Positions 1 to 11,639 of a DNA stretch of 64,000 nt are shown here, piece by piece. A program made the translations under genes and the position numbers. This DNA comes from Moringa oleifera (Eukaryota; Streptophyta; Magnoliopsida; Brassicales; Moringaceae): contig JAJFZO010000882.1 of the NCBI GenBank assembly GCA_021397835.1, forward strand, positions 1,736,001-1,800,000, read 5' to 3'. Positions within the stretch are counted from its first letter, which is position 1. Every line of letters starts with the position of its first letter. The notes below the pieces were generated by a model. That model was not told the DNA's origin. It saw only the letters and a list, made by a program, of their open reading frames with translations, and did not search any database.

Positions 1-888
1 ATACAACAAGGAGGCCTGGGTAAAGGAATGTTGGTGGAGGGAGGGATTGGCGGATCTTGCTTTGTACAGAAGAGAAGAAACGTTAATGACAGGGAGATTA
101 GCCAAATCGAGGGAATTTATGCTCACATCCAGAGTCTCAAAACTGAGGCTGAAAGAGAGGATCCAGTGTGCTGGAAAGTGGGAAGTGGTGGCAGTAGCAA
201 ATTCTCAGTGAGATCCTATTTTAAGGGTAGCAGTAATGGTAATGAGGGCTTGCAGTTCCCTTGGAAATAAATTTGGAGGGTTGAGGTTCCACCTTAAGTA
301 GCATTCTTTACCTGGGAGGCAGTTTGGGGAAAATTTTTCACTATTGACAATCTGAGGAAAAGAGGAACAATAATTGTCAACCGGTGCTATTTATGCAGAG
401 AACAAGAAGAGTTGGTTTACCACCTATTGGTTGGTTATAGGTGGTCTTCTCAGTTATGGGGATCAGTTCTAAGGATCTTGGGGTTGTCTTGGGCATCTGC
501 AGGATCGGTAGGGGAGGAGATAATGGCCTGGTATGGGTATGGATTAGGGAAGGAGTAGAGAAGGTTAGTGAAGATGTTGCCGCACCTAATGTTTTAGAGC
601 GTGTGGCGCAAAAGAAACAGAAGGGTTTTCGATGATGTTTGAAAAACCTGTAGTTGTGCTAACATAGGCTTCGGCTAGAATCTTGAAGCTCTAGGATTCG
701 GAGAATTTTTTTGTAAATGAGGAAGATGCAATTGACTTTATAGAACTACCAATGACATAGGAGTAGGTAATGTGTAAAAGGGTTGCACCCCCTTGGTGCT
801 AGAAAATAATACCTATACTTTCATTTCTGCGCAAAAAAAAAATATAAAGTCCTTGCTTCAAAAATTCTCAAAAAAAAAAAAAAAAAGA
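1..888 (+). mobile_element. LINE (non-LTR retrotransposon) 3' remnant
   Basis: Translating across frames gives the C-terminal part of a plant LINE ORF2. There is a reverse-transcriptase zinc-binding segment (CYLCREQEELVYHLL, about positions 385-430) preceded by a WxVxVPPxVAFFTWEAVWGK-like stretch. Further on is the usual tail WRKRNRRVFDDV (about 608-645). The frame is broken: a TAA lies after VEVPP (about 295-297), and several frame changes follow, so this is a dead copy. It ends in A-rich tracts at about 831-842 and 870-886, as expected for a poly(A)-tailed LINE. The 5' part (endonuclease and RT core) is outside the window or missing. It lies antisense to the AP-3 beta gene, probably inside one of its introns. 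Confidence 0.8.
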
Positions 889-1213
889 AAATACTAAGAC
901 AGTAACAAACAGATACAGAGTCATTATGTAATATGAAGAATGAGGTTATCTACGCCTAGAGTTGGAGAAAAGATTCTCCTGCTACATTACTAGTACACTT
1001 ATCAAAGAGATTTAGCAAAATGCAACTCAATCAGATGAGAATAACCAACCAGAACCGCAAACAGTCTTAAGATCTCAGTCACATACATCATAAAGAAATA
1101 GAAAATGCAGTAGCTATCAACCGCAGGGCATAAACAAGCAAGGCCAAAAAAATTAAATGACAAAGAAGATCAGAAAAATAGCTATTATTAGCTAACATAT
1201 TAATCAGCCAAAC

Positions 1214-2582
1214 CTCCTCGATGGCAGATGTATGTTCCTCTTGCCGCAAATCATGCAACTTTGGAAGAGCATTTGCCGCACATTTCCTGACATAAACAGA
1301 TGGATCTCTAGCACACTTGCCAACTGCCACTAGGACAAGAGGTGCAATTATGTGTAGACGGATTCCTGCCATGGTCCGTAGCGCCCATGCCCTCACTAAT
1401 GGATTTGAATCTCCTAAGTCCTTCTGGAAACAGTTAATTGATAGCAATGCTTCATTTGGCCGCCTACATAACCAACAACAGTGAACATAGACATCTCCAG
1501 CCAAGCATTATCTCTTCCCTTAAGCACAACACAATTACATCCTGTTCTTTCTGGACATTGTTTGATTCAATGGTAATTTTGCCACTGTTTATTCAGTTGT
1601 ACTTAACTAATCTAGAACAATGATTTTATGCAAGAAATTAGATGGCACTTTCGAAATGATCTAGTCAACGCATAAACCACTAGTAACTCGAAAGACATTA
1701 GTGAATGGGAATAACTCTACTCACTTTTCAGCATAATGCAGTAAGTATAAGTAAACCAGTTTCTTTACTTCCAATGACTGAGATGCCACATTCTTAACCA
1801 CCTGCAATTCCATTAACCACAAAGAATGGGAAAAAACATTAAGAACCACACAAGTAATTCAAAACATCATCTGTTAGAATAAATCAAAGTTCTAAAAACG
1901 GTCCACAATTGTTCAAAATTGGCAGGACAGAAAGAAGAAGAAGAAGAAAACAAGAACAGATGGAATAAACCCAACAGTCCTTGACCTAAATCAAACCTTA
2001 GCTATCTAGCTATGCCAAACTAGACGTCTTGGCAATAAGCTTAGTAAGAATCTTTTTTTTTTTTTTTTGCCCCTTTTTCTTCAATTTTGTGTTAATCTTT
2101 TGGTCGTTTTAGCATCTGACACTCAATCAAACTTAGATAAAATGGATCCAGCGCAGCAACATTTGATAACTCATGTCCCCCTTTCCCCTTTACTTCTCTC
2201 AGTCACCAAACAGATCAGTCGAACAATCCAAACCTATAGACACATGAACAACTTATTCATAAAGCGTATTTCTGCATATGTAGAGAAACTCGTATGCACG
2301 GAGATCATACAAGTACGCCGACAAATTAGTGTATATGACTGGATGAGGAGGAGAGGAGAGAGGGACCTGAGGGAAGAAATTGGAGACGTCAAAGCCCTGA
2401 GCGATGAGGGCGAGGAGACGCTTGAGAGCCTCGCATTTCTCGGAGTCGAACTTGCTGTCAAGGAGCGGCGCGATGTTGACGTCCTCCGGATCGTCATACA
2501 GGTGTGCGTCCGTGCCGATTCGGAACACAAGTGTTGACGCCTTGCTCAGCGTCTCCGCTGTTGCACCAAATTGAGGGAACAT
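1214..2582 (-). CDS. AP3BA: AP-3 complex subunit beta (beta-adaptin), 5' exons only
   Basis: Large subunit of the AP-3 adaptor complex, which sorts cargo from the Golgi/endosome to the vacuole. Three coding exons join in frame: 2582-2367 (72 codons, from MFPQFGATAETLSKAS to FDVSNFFPQ), 1801-1725 (VVKNVASQS...YLLHYAEK) and 1463-1214 (RPNEALLSIN...EEHTSAIEE). Splice sites are canonical (CAG|gtccct, ttgcag|GTGG, AAAA|gtgag, tgtag|GCGG, GAG|gtttgg). The 181 visible residues are the start of the adaptin_N alpha-solenoid, including the family hallmarks RIGTDAHLYDDPEDVNIAPLL and SEKCEALKRLLALIAQG. The family protein is over 1,000 residues, so most of the gene must lie left of position 1, or has been lost. 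No further exon is visible between 1 and 1213, which holds the LINE. The ATG at 2582 matches the family N-terminus. Confidence 0.9.
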
Positions 2583-2623
2583 TTTCCTTACTCTGTCTTG
2601 TCCCTCCCTTTCATTCAACAAAT

Positions 2624-2809
2624 TTAACTCAAAAATCCAAAATATATATGTATATATGAATCGAAATTAGAGACGATGGCTATGTTCTTGAAGGAAGAAC
2701 AGTGATGAGAGTTATTCAGTTTTGGCTTGGCAGCTGGAGATGGGCCTTGTTTGGATGGGGAGGTCAGTACACTCCCTTCTGAAAGTGAGCGTTTGGCTGC
2801 GGGAGCCAA
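2624..2809 (-). CDS. possible upstream ORF in the AP-3 beta leader
   Basis: A 61-codon reading frame starting MAPAAKRSLSEGSVLTSPSK, rich in Ser, Pro and Lys. It ends 41 bases before the AP-3 beta start codon and begins about 40 bases below a TATA-like sequence. It may be an uORF in the 5' leader or simply non-coding leader. It matches no family I recognise, and its second half is translated AT-rich DNA, so real coding is doubtful. Confidence 0.2.
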   Translation of the reverse strand: MAPAAKRSLSEGSVLTSPSKQGPSPAAKPKLNNSHHCSSFKNIAIVSNFDSYIHIYFGFLS

Positions 2810-2850
2810 ACTAATTGCGGGCAGAGATGGATGGTTGAAGACTTGGAGTG

Positions 2851-2860
2851 GTATATATTT
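2851..2860 (-). promoter_or_regulatory. TATA-like element of the AP-3 beta gene
   Basis: AAATATATAC on the minus strand, about 270 bases upstream of the start codon and at the edge between GC-balanced genic DNA and the AT-rich spacer. The assignment is by position and composition only. Confidence 0.4.
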
Positions 2861-4935
2861 TCATGTTCATGAATATAAAACTTTTCCTTTTAATAATTAA
2901 CTAAAATCATATTATTTTTGAAAAAAAAAATTATGCATGATGAAGTGTCCATATATTAATTTTAAAAAATAAAATAAATAACATTTCAAATACTTCAAAA
3001 AGTAGAAAATAAAATAATACCCAAAGTTGATAATTAAAAAAAAATCCTAATCACATGACTTAAAAAAACACTTTTATTATGAGGTAAAAATTTATCCAGA
3101 TGCAAGGTAAAAAATCCATAAGTAATAAGAAAAAATGAGTTATTAAAAGACTAGTAAAACTTTTGATGCTCAAGTTAATCAAAGATTTTACTAGAGTAAC
3201 AGTAAAAAAAATCTTATTTAAATTTATTTATTCTTTTTTTCATATAAAATTACTAATATTTGTTTTAGTTATTTTGTTTAAGCCTGAGGATGGTTTTCCC
3301 TTCTTTTAAGTGAAACATGAGATCTACCATTTAGATGGCTTGATGATTTTAATGTTTTTTTCATCTTTGGGCATATTGATGTATTGTGTTCTTGATGTCT
3401 TTAGACCTTTAGTATTATAGATATTTAAATTAAATTTTATAAAACAATTTAAAAACTAATAGTACTATGAGTATTTTAAATAATTTTTAAAAATTTTAAT
3501 ATTTAAAATTTTATTTTAAATAATTAAAATTATTTAAATTTAAAAAATAAAATTAAAATATAAATATAAATTTTTAATAATTTTTTATAATTAATATCTA
3601 ATTTAATTTAAATTGATAAGTCAAGATCTGTTTAAATATATTTTGAAAGTTACCGTTTAATTGACGAGAAAAAATAAAATTTAAAAAAATTTACTTAAAA
3701 AATTATAAAATAAACAAAGTGAAAGAACTCTTGAACATTAATTTTTTTCAGTGGATTGTTAATCTTAATATCATATTAAGGATAATTTTGTTCAAAAGAA
3801 AAAAATAATATTAATTTATATTTTGTTTTCGTTGACATTTAAAAAATGGTAAAATAAAAACAACATAAACATCCTCTCACTAATTTATCTATATGTTTAT
3901 CAATAAAATACAAATTATGATAAATATTAAAAAACTATGAATTAAATCTATTTTTAATTTAAATTTCAATGTATTTTTTAAAATTATATATTTGATTTTT
4001 TAATTTAATTTAATTTTTAATTTTAATTGTAATGATTATCAAGATTAAGGTATTTTAGTTATTAGAATATTTTAACAATAATCCAAATAAATTAAACATT
4101 CTATTTAGAATTTGTTCTTCGAATTTTAATAATTTTTAATTAATAAACTATTTTTATAAAATTTTAATCTTTTTACAATGTAACAAATTTAAAAAATATA
4201 TTTTTAAAATGTTTAAGTTTTTTATTTTTTATAATGGTACCTTGAAATTTTTAATAAATTTGTGAAAATTCCAAGAGAAAATTTAGTATCCAATATTCTT
4301 AATTTAAATAATTTTTTAGAAAATTATCAACATAATTTAAATTAAATGAAATTAAAAATTTTTGAATAAAATTTATTGTATAAAATTCAAATTTAAATAA
4401 TTTTTAATAACTAAATATTATTTTAAATATTAAAAATACTCAATATCTTAATTCTTCAATTTCAAAAATTTTTCAAAAAATTCTAATTGATAAAAATGAA
4501 TCAAATTTAACACGAGCTTAAACTACTATAAAAAAATTAACTATATTTTTTACAATATTTAAAAAATTATTTGTATAATTTTTAAATTTTTTAAATTAAT
4601 TTATTAATTTTAAAAAAATTAATTTATGAGTTATTTATTTTAAATTTCTCTACAACAAATTTTAGAAAATATATTTTTAATAATCAAAAAATTTTAATTG
4701 TTTACAATATTAGCTTAAATATTTTAGTATCCAAAAAATTTCAAATTAAATTTTATTGATTTAAATATTTTTAATTTTTATATTTAAAAAAATTAATTTA
4801 ACTATTTATCATTAATAATATTGATTTAAATTTTAAAATTAAAAAATAGTGGTTTAAATAATTTTTACTATTAAAAATTATTAAAATATTAAAATATATA
4901 ATTAATTTTGGTAATATTTTATAATTTAAAAAAAC
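2861..4935. other. AT-rich intergenic spacer
   Basis: About 2 kb of extremely AT-rich DNA dominated by TTTAAA, TAATTTAAA and ATTTAAAAAT words. It has no ORF of note and no RNA gene I can support. Parts (for example 3430-3640 and 4270-4520) resemble the dispersed AT-rich repeat family described at 25-36 kb, but too weakly to delimit. Confidence 0.6.
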
Positions 4936-5008
4936 GGACTTTAGGACAGTTGATCTAAGCCAACAGTTCGCGCGGGACTAGAGTGGTCTGCCTTTCTCTC
5001 ATGCACGA

Positions 5009-5197
5009 ATGGAACTTTTAACTGGTGCACTGATACGTCGCTTTCAGGGGACTTCGAAATCGTTAACTGCTTTCGACAAAGCCCTTTTCGGAAATGCAAA
5101 CCCGCAGGCATTTCTCAAGCGCGTGTACAGCAATCTCCGGCGCTCATCAGCCCAGTATGGTTATTGCGTGAAGAGACATTATTGTTTTAACATATGA
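5009..5197 (+). CDS. short unrecognised ORF in a GC-balanced island
   Basis: A 62-codon ORF (MELLTGALIRRFQGTSKSLT..., basic, no obvious signal or membrane segment) in a 270-base island (4935-5215) of normal base composition between two AT-rich deserts. The island begins abruptly with GTTCGCGCGGGACTAG. It could be the relic of a first exon, since the upstream context CATGCACGA-ATGG is plausible and a TATG|gttatt site could be a donor. No downstream exon is visible, and I do not recognise the peptide. Confidence 0.15.
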   Translation: MELLTGALIRRFQGTSKSLTAFDKALFGNANPQAFLKRVYSNLRRSSAQYGYCVKRHYCFNI

Positions 5198-7060
5198 ATG
5201 GCTGATTGGAATTTTCTTTCCAGATAAATAAATATATATATATATATATCTATATAGTATGCCTATAGATTTTTCCATTAAATTTATGAAATTTGATTCT
5301 TAAACTGATTTAATTTGATCTTCTGAAAAAATTTGATTTACAATATATTATGTTAATAAAAAAACAAATAATATAAATATTATTTATTCATTTTATTAAA
5401 TCATTATTCAAAATTGATTTCAAATATTTTATCTTCAATTTTTAAATGTTAACTTAAAAATTTTCTTTAAAAAAATTAGAGGATATTTTTAATTTTTGAT
5501 TGTATTAAAAGGTAATATATACCTACCATAAAATATGAATCGAATTTTACAATAAAGTCTATTCGTTAGGGTTATTAAGTAGCCTATTACACACTAATTC
5601 ATATGTTTGTTTTAAATTTTAAATTAGATTGATTGGATAAGATAAACAAAATCATACACGAATTTAATTTTGTTTGATACATATAAAATTAAAATTAAAT
5701 TTTATAATAATCAATAATATAATTTATAAAAATGTTCATAAATTTTTTTGTAAATATTAAATTAATATGATATATTTATCATGTATATAAAACTAAAGTT
5801 TTAAAAAATTATCAAACTTTAATGTGTTGCTATACTAAAAAATAAGAAAAGCATATCAAAATTTTTAATTTGTACATTTTTTTATAAGCTAGTTCATCAC
5901 ATGTGAATCTAATTTTTAATATATTTATTTTTATTAAAAATATATAAATATAATTTTAAATACTTATTAATATTATTTAATTTACAAGCTAATATCTACT
6001 GGATAATTAAATAATAATACTTATTATTTTAATTTTATTAAAAAATATTATTATTTATATTATATTAATATTTAATCATTTATTTATATTAATTTTTTAA
6101 AAATAAATTAATCTTCATAAAATTTAATGTACAGATTCTCATATAACTCATTTAAAATTTATTAATATTTTTAAAAATTAATATAATAATTTTATGAATA
6201 ATAGTCCATCAATACTATAAACAAAATCATCTCTCATATATTTTAAAAATAAATAATCATAAATTAACACATCAACTTTATGTGTTTAATCAAATATCTT
6301 CATATGGATCTAAAACTGAATTAACCATTAAAATATTAACTCAACTGAAGATTCAATATCAACCGTTAATCCTGTTATAGTAGCAAATATTAATAAATGA
6401 TATATACATATATTATTTGAAGTAATTAAATCAATAATATAAAATTGATTAATTTGAATTTTTTTATGAACTTAAAAGAAATTATATAATAATGTATTTT
6501 CAAAGGTTAAATATCCCTTTTATAGAATTTTCAAAATATTAGATTAATTTGATTTTTTAATTATATTGCATAAAATCAACTATTAAATTTATTAAAAAAT
6601 TATAAAATAACAGATAAGTTTTATCAATTTTAAACTAAGATCAAGTTTATTAAAATAAATTAAGTTAAATTTTTTCAAAAAATATTAACCTGTCATAATT
6701 TGATCGAATAAATTGTTAATTTTTTTACATTAATACAATAAATTATTTATATTCAAATAAATTCAACTTAAAATTACATGAGTACCAATGATCCTTGTCT
6801 ATATTTTACACGTATCAAAAATTTAATTAAAAGCTTAACTCAACAGAAAATTTGAATCGATGAAGTATATAAGCAATTAAGGGTACCGACTTTTGAGATT
6901 CATTAATTTCATACATTTCATTAATTCAGAAGAAAAAAAATATAACATAATCTCTTTTTTCATATATCTTTAATTGTATTTCTGTAAAATATTATTTTTT
7001 TCATATTATAAATAAAATTACAAATCATGTTTATTTATTTATTTTTGAAACCAAGTGACG
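5198..7060. other. AT-rich intergenic spacer with an (AT)n microsatellite
   Basis: No gene is visible. It begins with an (AT)9 run at about 5232-5249 and continues as degenerate AT-rich repeat-like DNA up to the IDN2-like promoter region. Composition becomes balanced from about 7070. Confidence 0.6.
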
Positions 7061-8048
7061 TTTATCTTAAGGCTTTATAAGGAAACACGGCTTTACGAGG
7101 CAAAAACTAAAATTGGCATATCAATCAAAACCAACCTGACGCTGCTGGGCTGCTCTGTGTTGACTAACCCTGTTCACGCGCCTCCGTGACGCGTGGACAC
7201 CGATATCTCTTGTTACGAGACCGCACAGTATCCAAGCAGGTTTTATGTCGTCAGTTCAGTTGGAAAAATTCAATCCCTAATTACTGCCAATATACAGTCT
7301 CTCTGGCTCCTCGGTTGAATTGAAACGGCTCAAATTCCCGCAAAGTGGAGCTCTGATATTGTTTATCTCAAGAGCAAATTAGCCTTCGGAGCTCCGCTTT
7401 GTGAAAGACGTTCTTCTCCGTCGCTTTCAGTTTCTGGTAATTTTTTCTTCCATTTGGAGTATTTAATTCTCCTCTTTTTGGGTGTTGTGCAGAATGCATT
7501 CTTATGATTTAAGCGTCAGGGTTGTGTTTAGCGCATTTGAAGTTCAATCTCTAATTTTCTATTCTGCTTTGTTCTTCTTAACGCATGTTACTGATTGGTT
7601 TAGACTGCGTCATCGCCTTGATGGTTGATCAGTTTGCTGTAAGCTCTTTCTGTTACTTCTCTTTGCTTCTTATGAGCTATTGAATTGAACGGAAAATAGA
7701 GATGTTGAATGTGGTTTTGCTTTTGTTGAAGACTTTCCCACATTTTCCTGAGCCAAACATGCACTCAGTCTTGCTTCTGAAGCGAGGAAACTAAGGTAAT
7801 GTGATAGAGAATGGCTTTGTGTATTTCCCTTATCATTTTATTCCTTTTCTCTTTCTTTAGCAGATACTGAAACCACCGCATGATCTTCCTGAATTATGTA
7901 ATTGTTTGTTTTCTTCCTTTATGTATAGATTTTGACAGGACTTTCAGTTTTGGTGGCTAAAAGACAAGTACAAAAGACTTAACCCTAATTTACCTTGAAA
8001 ACATCAATCATATATTTGTCTCCACTTAAAAGTTCCACTTTGTATTCA

Positions 8049-8351
8049 TATGAAAATTTCAGTTCCCAGGTGTTCTTATTTCCTTCATTGCTTCAGTATT
8101 TGTGCACATTGCATCTTTATACAAGTGGTTGGTTTATGCTTTGTGTAAATTTCTTTAGAGCTTGGAGCTGTGTATTTGCCTCACGATGTTAATTTCAATA
8201 TGAAAGTTGCATTTCATAGGTGCTGTTCTCTTCTTTTTCTTGGTTAATCAGCTGTGCATAACTCGTCCTTGTACAAGGAGTTGGTTTTGCTTTGTTGTAA
8301 ATTTCTTTGGAGCTTGAAGCTCTGTGTGTGCGCATCAAGAAGTTGATTTCA
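8049..8351 (+). repeat. imperfect tandem duplication, period about 150 bp, in leader intron
   Basis: 8049-8198 and 8199-8351 align along their length. Shared blocks include TATGAAA..TTTC, AGGTG.TGTTCT, TACAAG.AGTTGGTTT, TGTAAATTTCTTT.GAGCTTG and GTTGATTTCAA-like ends. Divergence is roughly 25-30 percent by eye, so the duplication is old. Confidence 0.75.
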
Positions 8352-8456
8352 ACTGATCTACCCACATTGACTGCTTTGCTATATGCTTTTAATACCCCTC
8401 TTATTCTTCTCCGGCTTTTTTTTTAGCCTACTGTCCTTATACTTTGTTGAGATCTG

Positions 8457-8640
8457 AGAGTCATTTGTTGTAGGATTTTCTTTGCGTAACTAGCTTGTGT
8501 TCTGAAAACTAGATATTAGCTCGTTCCACACACAATGCCTATTGCTTTTTAAGAGTCATTTGTAGTAGGATTTTGGTTACTTAACTAGTTTGTGGTCTGA
8601 AAGCTAGATGCTAGCTTGTTCCAAACATAAGGACTATTGA
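8457..8640 (+). repeat. imperfect tandem duplication, period about 95 bp, in leader intron
   Basis: 8457-8545 and 8552-8640 both read AGAGTCATTTGT.GTAGGATTTT, then TAACTAG.TTGTG.TCTGAAA.CTAGAT.TAGCT.GTTCCA and end in CTATTG. It is independent of the 150-bp duplication just upstream. Confidence 0.8.
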
Positions 8641-9128
8641 TTTCTGTGATTATTGTTGTATGATTTGAGTTGTAGAATATGTTTGGATTAGTAGATATTA
8701 TACTGATGATAAAAGGTTTTTTTTTTTGGTAACTTACTATATTAGTGTGAGAAAGAAAAAAATAAATGAGAAAAATCCTAACCGTTTACTTCGTTAAATT
8801 GCCACGTATCTAAAATGTCTTCGAAAGATCAACACAACTCAGATAAGAAAAGGATCCTGGTCTTATAACATTAATTCTGTTGACCTACTATTCTGTCCTT
8901 CTGTCCTTGCACTAACAAATTGATTACAATTGTTATATTTATTATTTGGTGTTCCAGTTTGATGTTTGTTATGGTATGAAAGTATACATTGACAAAATTG
9001 GATGAACTTTCTGTTTTTGTGCTTAAACCCTGAATCGTGTTTATTGGTTTCCTTTATGCTCTCTTCTCAAAGAGCTTTCTTCAATTGTAACATTGATTTC
9101 CATGTTCAGATAAGATTTGGGAAGTGTG

Positions 9129-11639
9129 ATGGATCGGTACTCATCTGAAGACACAGATATTAGTGAATCTGAAATGGAGGAGTACAAAGATAAGTCATAT
9201 GAAGAACTGAAGAGTGGAAACCACAACATAAAAAGCACAGACGAGACATATAGTTGTCCCTATTGCCCGAAGAAGAGAAAGCGAGACTATCTATATAACG
9301 AACTCCTACAACATGCTTCTGGTGTGGGTAACAGTGATTCGGCAAAAAGAAGTGCAAAAGAGAAGGCGAATCATCTAGCCTTAGTCAAATACTTGGAAAA
9401 AGATGTCACTGCTGCAGCCACTCCATCAGAACCTGGGAAAAAGGGTGATCCTTTTAGTGGCTATAGCCATGATGAGAAGTTTGTATGGCCTTGGACGGGT
9501 GTTGTGGTTAACATAGCAACTACGAAGGCAGAGGATGGGCGATCAGTAGGAGAAAGCGGATCCAAATTGAGAGATGAGTTGATCAGGAGAGGGTTCAACC
9601 CTACAAGGGTTCACCCACTATGGAACTATCGAGGACATTCAGGAACTGCTATTGTGGAATTCCACAAGGACTGGCTTGGGCTGCACAATGCCATGTCGTT
9701 TGAGAAGGCTTATGAGGCAGATGGTCATGGGAAAAAGGATTGGTATGCTAAGAATGGTGTAAAATCTGGTCTTTATGCATGGGTTGCCCGAGCTGCTGAC
9801 TACAGCTCAAGCAGTATAATTGGAGATCATTTACGTAAGAATCGAGACCTGAAAACTATTTCTGGACTTATGGAAGAAGAAGCACGGAAACAGGAAAAGC
9901 TTGTATCTGATCTCACAAATACTATCGAGATTAAGCATAGACACTTGAAGGAGATGCAGGAAAGATGTAGCCAGACTTCAAGCTCCTTGAAGGTGGTGAT
10001 TGAAGAGAAAGATAGGCTTCTTCAAGGTTATAATGAAGGTGCGTCTTCCCATTTAGCTTAAGCTTCTGTTAAGATTGACAATTCCTGCCTTTCGGACTTG
10101 TCTTTTAAATCATTATTTTAGCTGTTACAACCTCAAAGCTTTACAATTCCTCACTGAGCTGTGACGACATTGATTTTGCCATGTTGTTTGCATTCACAGA
10201 GATTAAAAAGATGCAACTGAGTGCACGTGACCACTATCAGAAAATTTTTAATGACCATGAAAAGCTTAAGCTGCAGCTGGGGTCTCTGAAAAAAGAGCTG
10301 GAGTTGCGCGGGTTAGAGTTGGAAAAGCGTGAGGCACAAAATGAAAATGAAAGGAAAAAGCTCTTCGAAGAGCTTGAAGAGGTACTCTACTTTCATCCTT
10401 GTTTATTTTATATTCTTAGTTTCCATGCTTCACATTCCCTTGATCTAAATTAAGTAATGAAAAAGATGATTAACAAAACTAGTTCTGCTGTTCTTTTAGA
10501 ATGCCATAAAAAATAATTCACTTCAGTTGGCGGCTTTGGAGCAACAGAAGGCTGACGAAAACGTGATGAAACTGGCTGAAGATCATAAGGTTTACTTCTT
10601 CTTATGTGCTTCAATGATGTCTGCATGCTTCCTTGTCAGTTTCAGAAAACTAAGAATTGACTATTTTGGCTACATTTCTTAATTTCACTCAGAGGCAAAA
10701 GGAGAAACTTCATAATACAATAATTCAGCTGGAGAAAAAGCTGGATGCAAAACAGGCACTGGAACTGGAAATTAAGCAATTGACAGGGACATTGAATGTG
10801 ATGAAGGTCATGGGAGATGCTGGCGATATGGAAGTTGTGGACAAGATGGAGACAGTGCTGAAAGATCTGAGAGAAAAGGAAGCAGAACTTGAAGACTTGA
10901 ACGCATTGAATCAAACTCTTATTGTGAGAGAGCGAAAGAGCAACGATGAGGTGCAGGAAGCTCGCAAGGAATTGATAAATGTTAGTACCATCTATACCTT
11001 TTTAAAATACCAACTCCAATTAATTTATGGGATGTAACTGAAAATATATACCAGTTTCTCTCTTGTTTGTTGAGGAATTAATAGTTATTTCATCCTGCAG
11101 GGCTTTAAAGATACATCAAAGCGTGCCGATATTGGTGTTAAGAGAATGGGAGAACTTGATAATGCAGCTTTCCTCGAAGCAATGAAGAGGAAGTATAATG
11201 AGGAAGAAGCAGAGGAAAAAGCATCAGAACTGTGCTCATTATGGGAGGAATATCTTAGAGATCCAGATTGGCATCCTTTCAAGGTCATTAAGGGTGAACT
11301 TGAAGACCAACATACGGTATGTTCTTCATAGATCGCTTAGTATTTTCTCTAGTGGCTTTCCTCCAAGTTCGTAAAGCTTTAAGTTCGATCTTACTGGTTC
11401 AGGAAGTAATAAATGAAGAAGATGAAAAGCTGAAAATTTTGAGGGATGAACTGGGTGATGAAGTATACAAGGCAGTCACAGCAGCTTTAATGGAGATAAA
11501 CGAATGCAACCCAAGTGGGAGGTATATAATCTCTGAGTTGTGGAACTATGGTGAAGGGAGAAAGGCTACCTTGCAAGAGGGAGTCACATATTTACTGAAG
11601 CAGTGGGATGCAATTAAACACAAGAGGGGAATGTTCTAA
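9129..11639 (+). CDS. IDN2: IDN2/FDM-type XS-XH domain protein (RNA-directed DNA methylation)
   Basis: Binds double-stranded RNA and scaffolds Pol V-dependent RNA-directed DNA methylation in the nucleus. Six coding exons: 9129-10038, 10200-10381, 10500-10589, 10693-10980, 11101-11316, 11403-11639. Together they give 640 residues, the usual size for IDN2 and FDM1. Order: acidic N-terminus; zf-XS finger with CPYC at residues 43-46 and His near 62 and 82; XS domain at about 117-230 (WPWTGVVVNI, WNYRGHSGTAIVEF); long coiled coil at about 240-490; C-terminal XH domain (IGVKRMGELDNAAF, WEEYLRDPDWHPF, NPSGRYIISELWN, ending KRKGMF-like HKRGMF). The first ATG in frame is 9129 (MDRYSSEDTDIS); a TTG 12 bases upstream is not needed. 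The exon NAIKNNSLQLAALEQQKADE is typical of IDN2 rather than FDM3-5. A decayed partial copy follows downstream. Confidence 0.93.

Larger units (their letters stand above)
7070..9128 (+). promoter_or_regulatory. promoter, non-coding first exon and leader intron of the IDN2-like gene
   Basis: Balanced composition starts near 7070 (ACGCG-containing stretch 7170-7200, no clear TATA box). A likely 5'-UTR exon ends about 7437 at TTTCTG|gtaattt. The T-rich sequence that follows has intron character and closes at an acceptor, catgttcag, at 9109. The coding start at 9129 is 20 bases beyond this acceptor. The roughly 1.7-kb intron contains two separate internal tandem duplications, listed on their own. 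The ORFs seen in this stretch are AT-rich intronic noise. Confidence 0.5.

Noticed and set aside
2067..2537. 156-codon plus-strand frame over AP-3 beta exon 1
   Set aside because: It is the antisense shadow of the conserved AP-3 exon and its intron.
2861..4935. Centromeric or organellar origin of the AT-rich desert
   Set aside because: No higher-order tandem repeat and no plastid or mitochondrial gene is present; it resembles decayed dispersed repeats.
9117..9128. TTG start 12 bases upstream of the IDN2-like ATG
   Set aside because: Nuclear genes start at ATG; the ATG at 9129 opens the family's acidic N-terminus.
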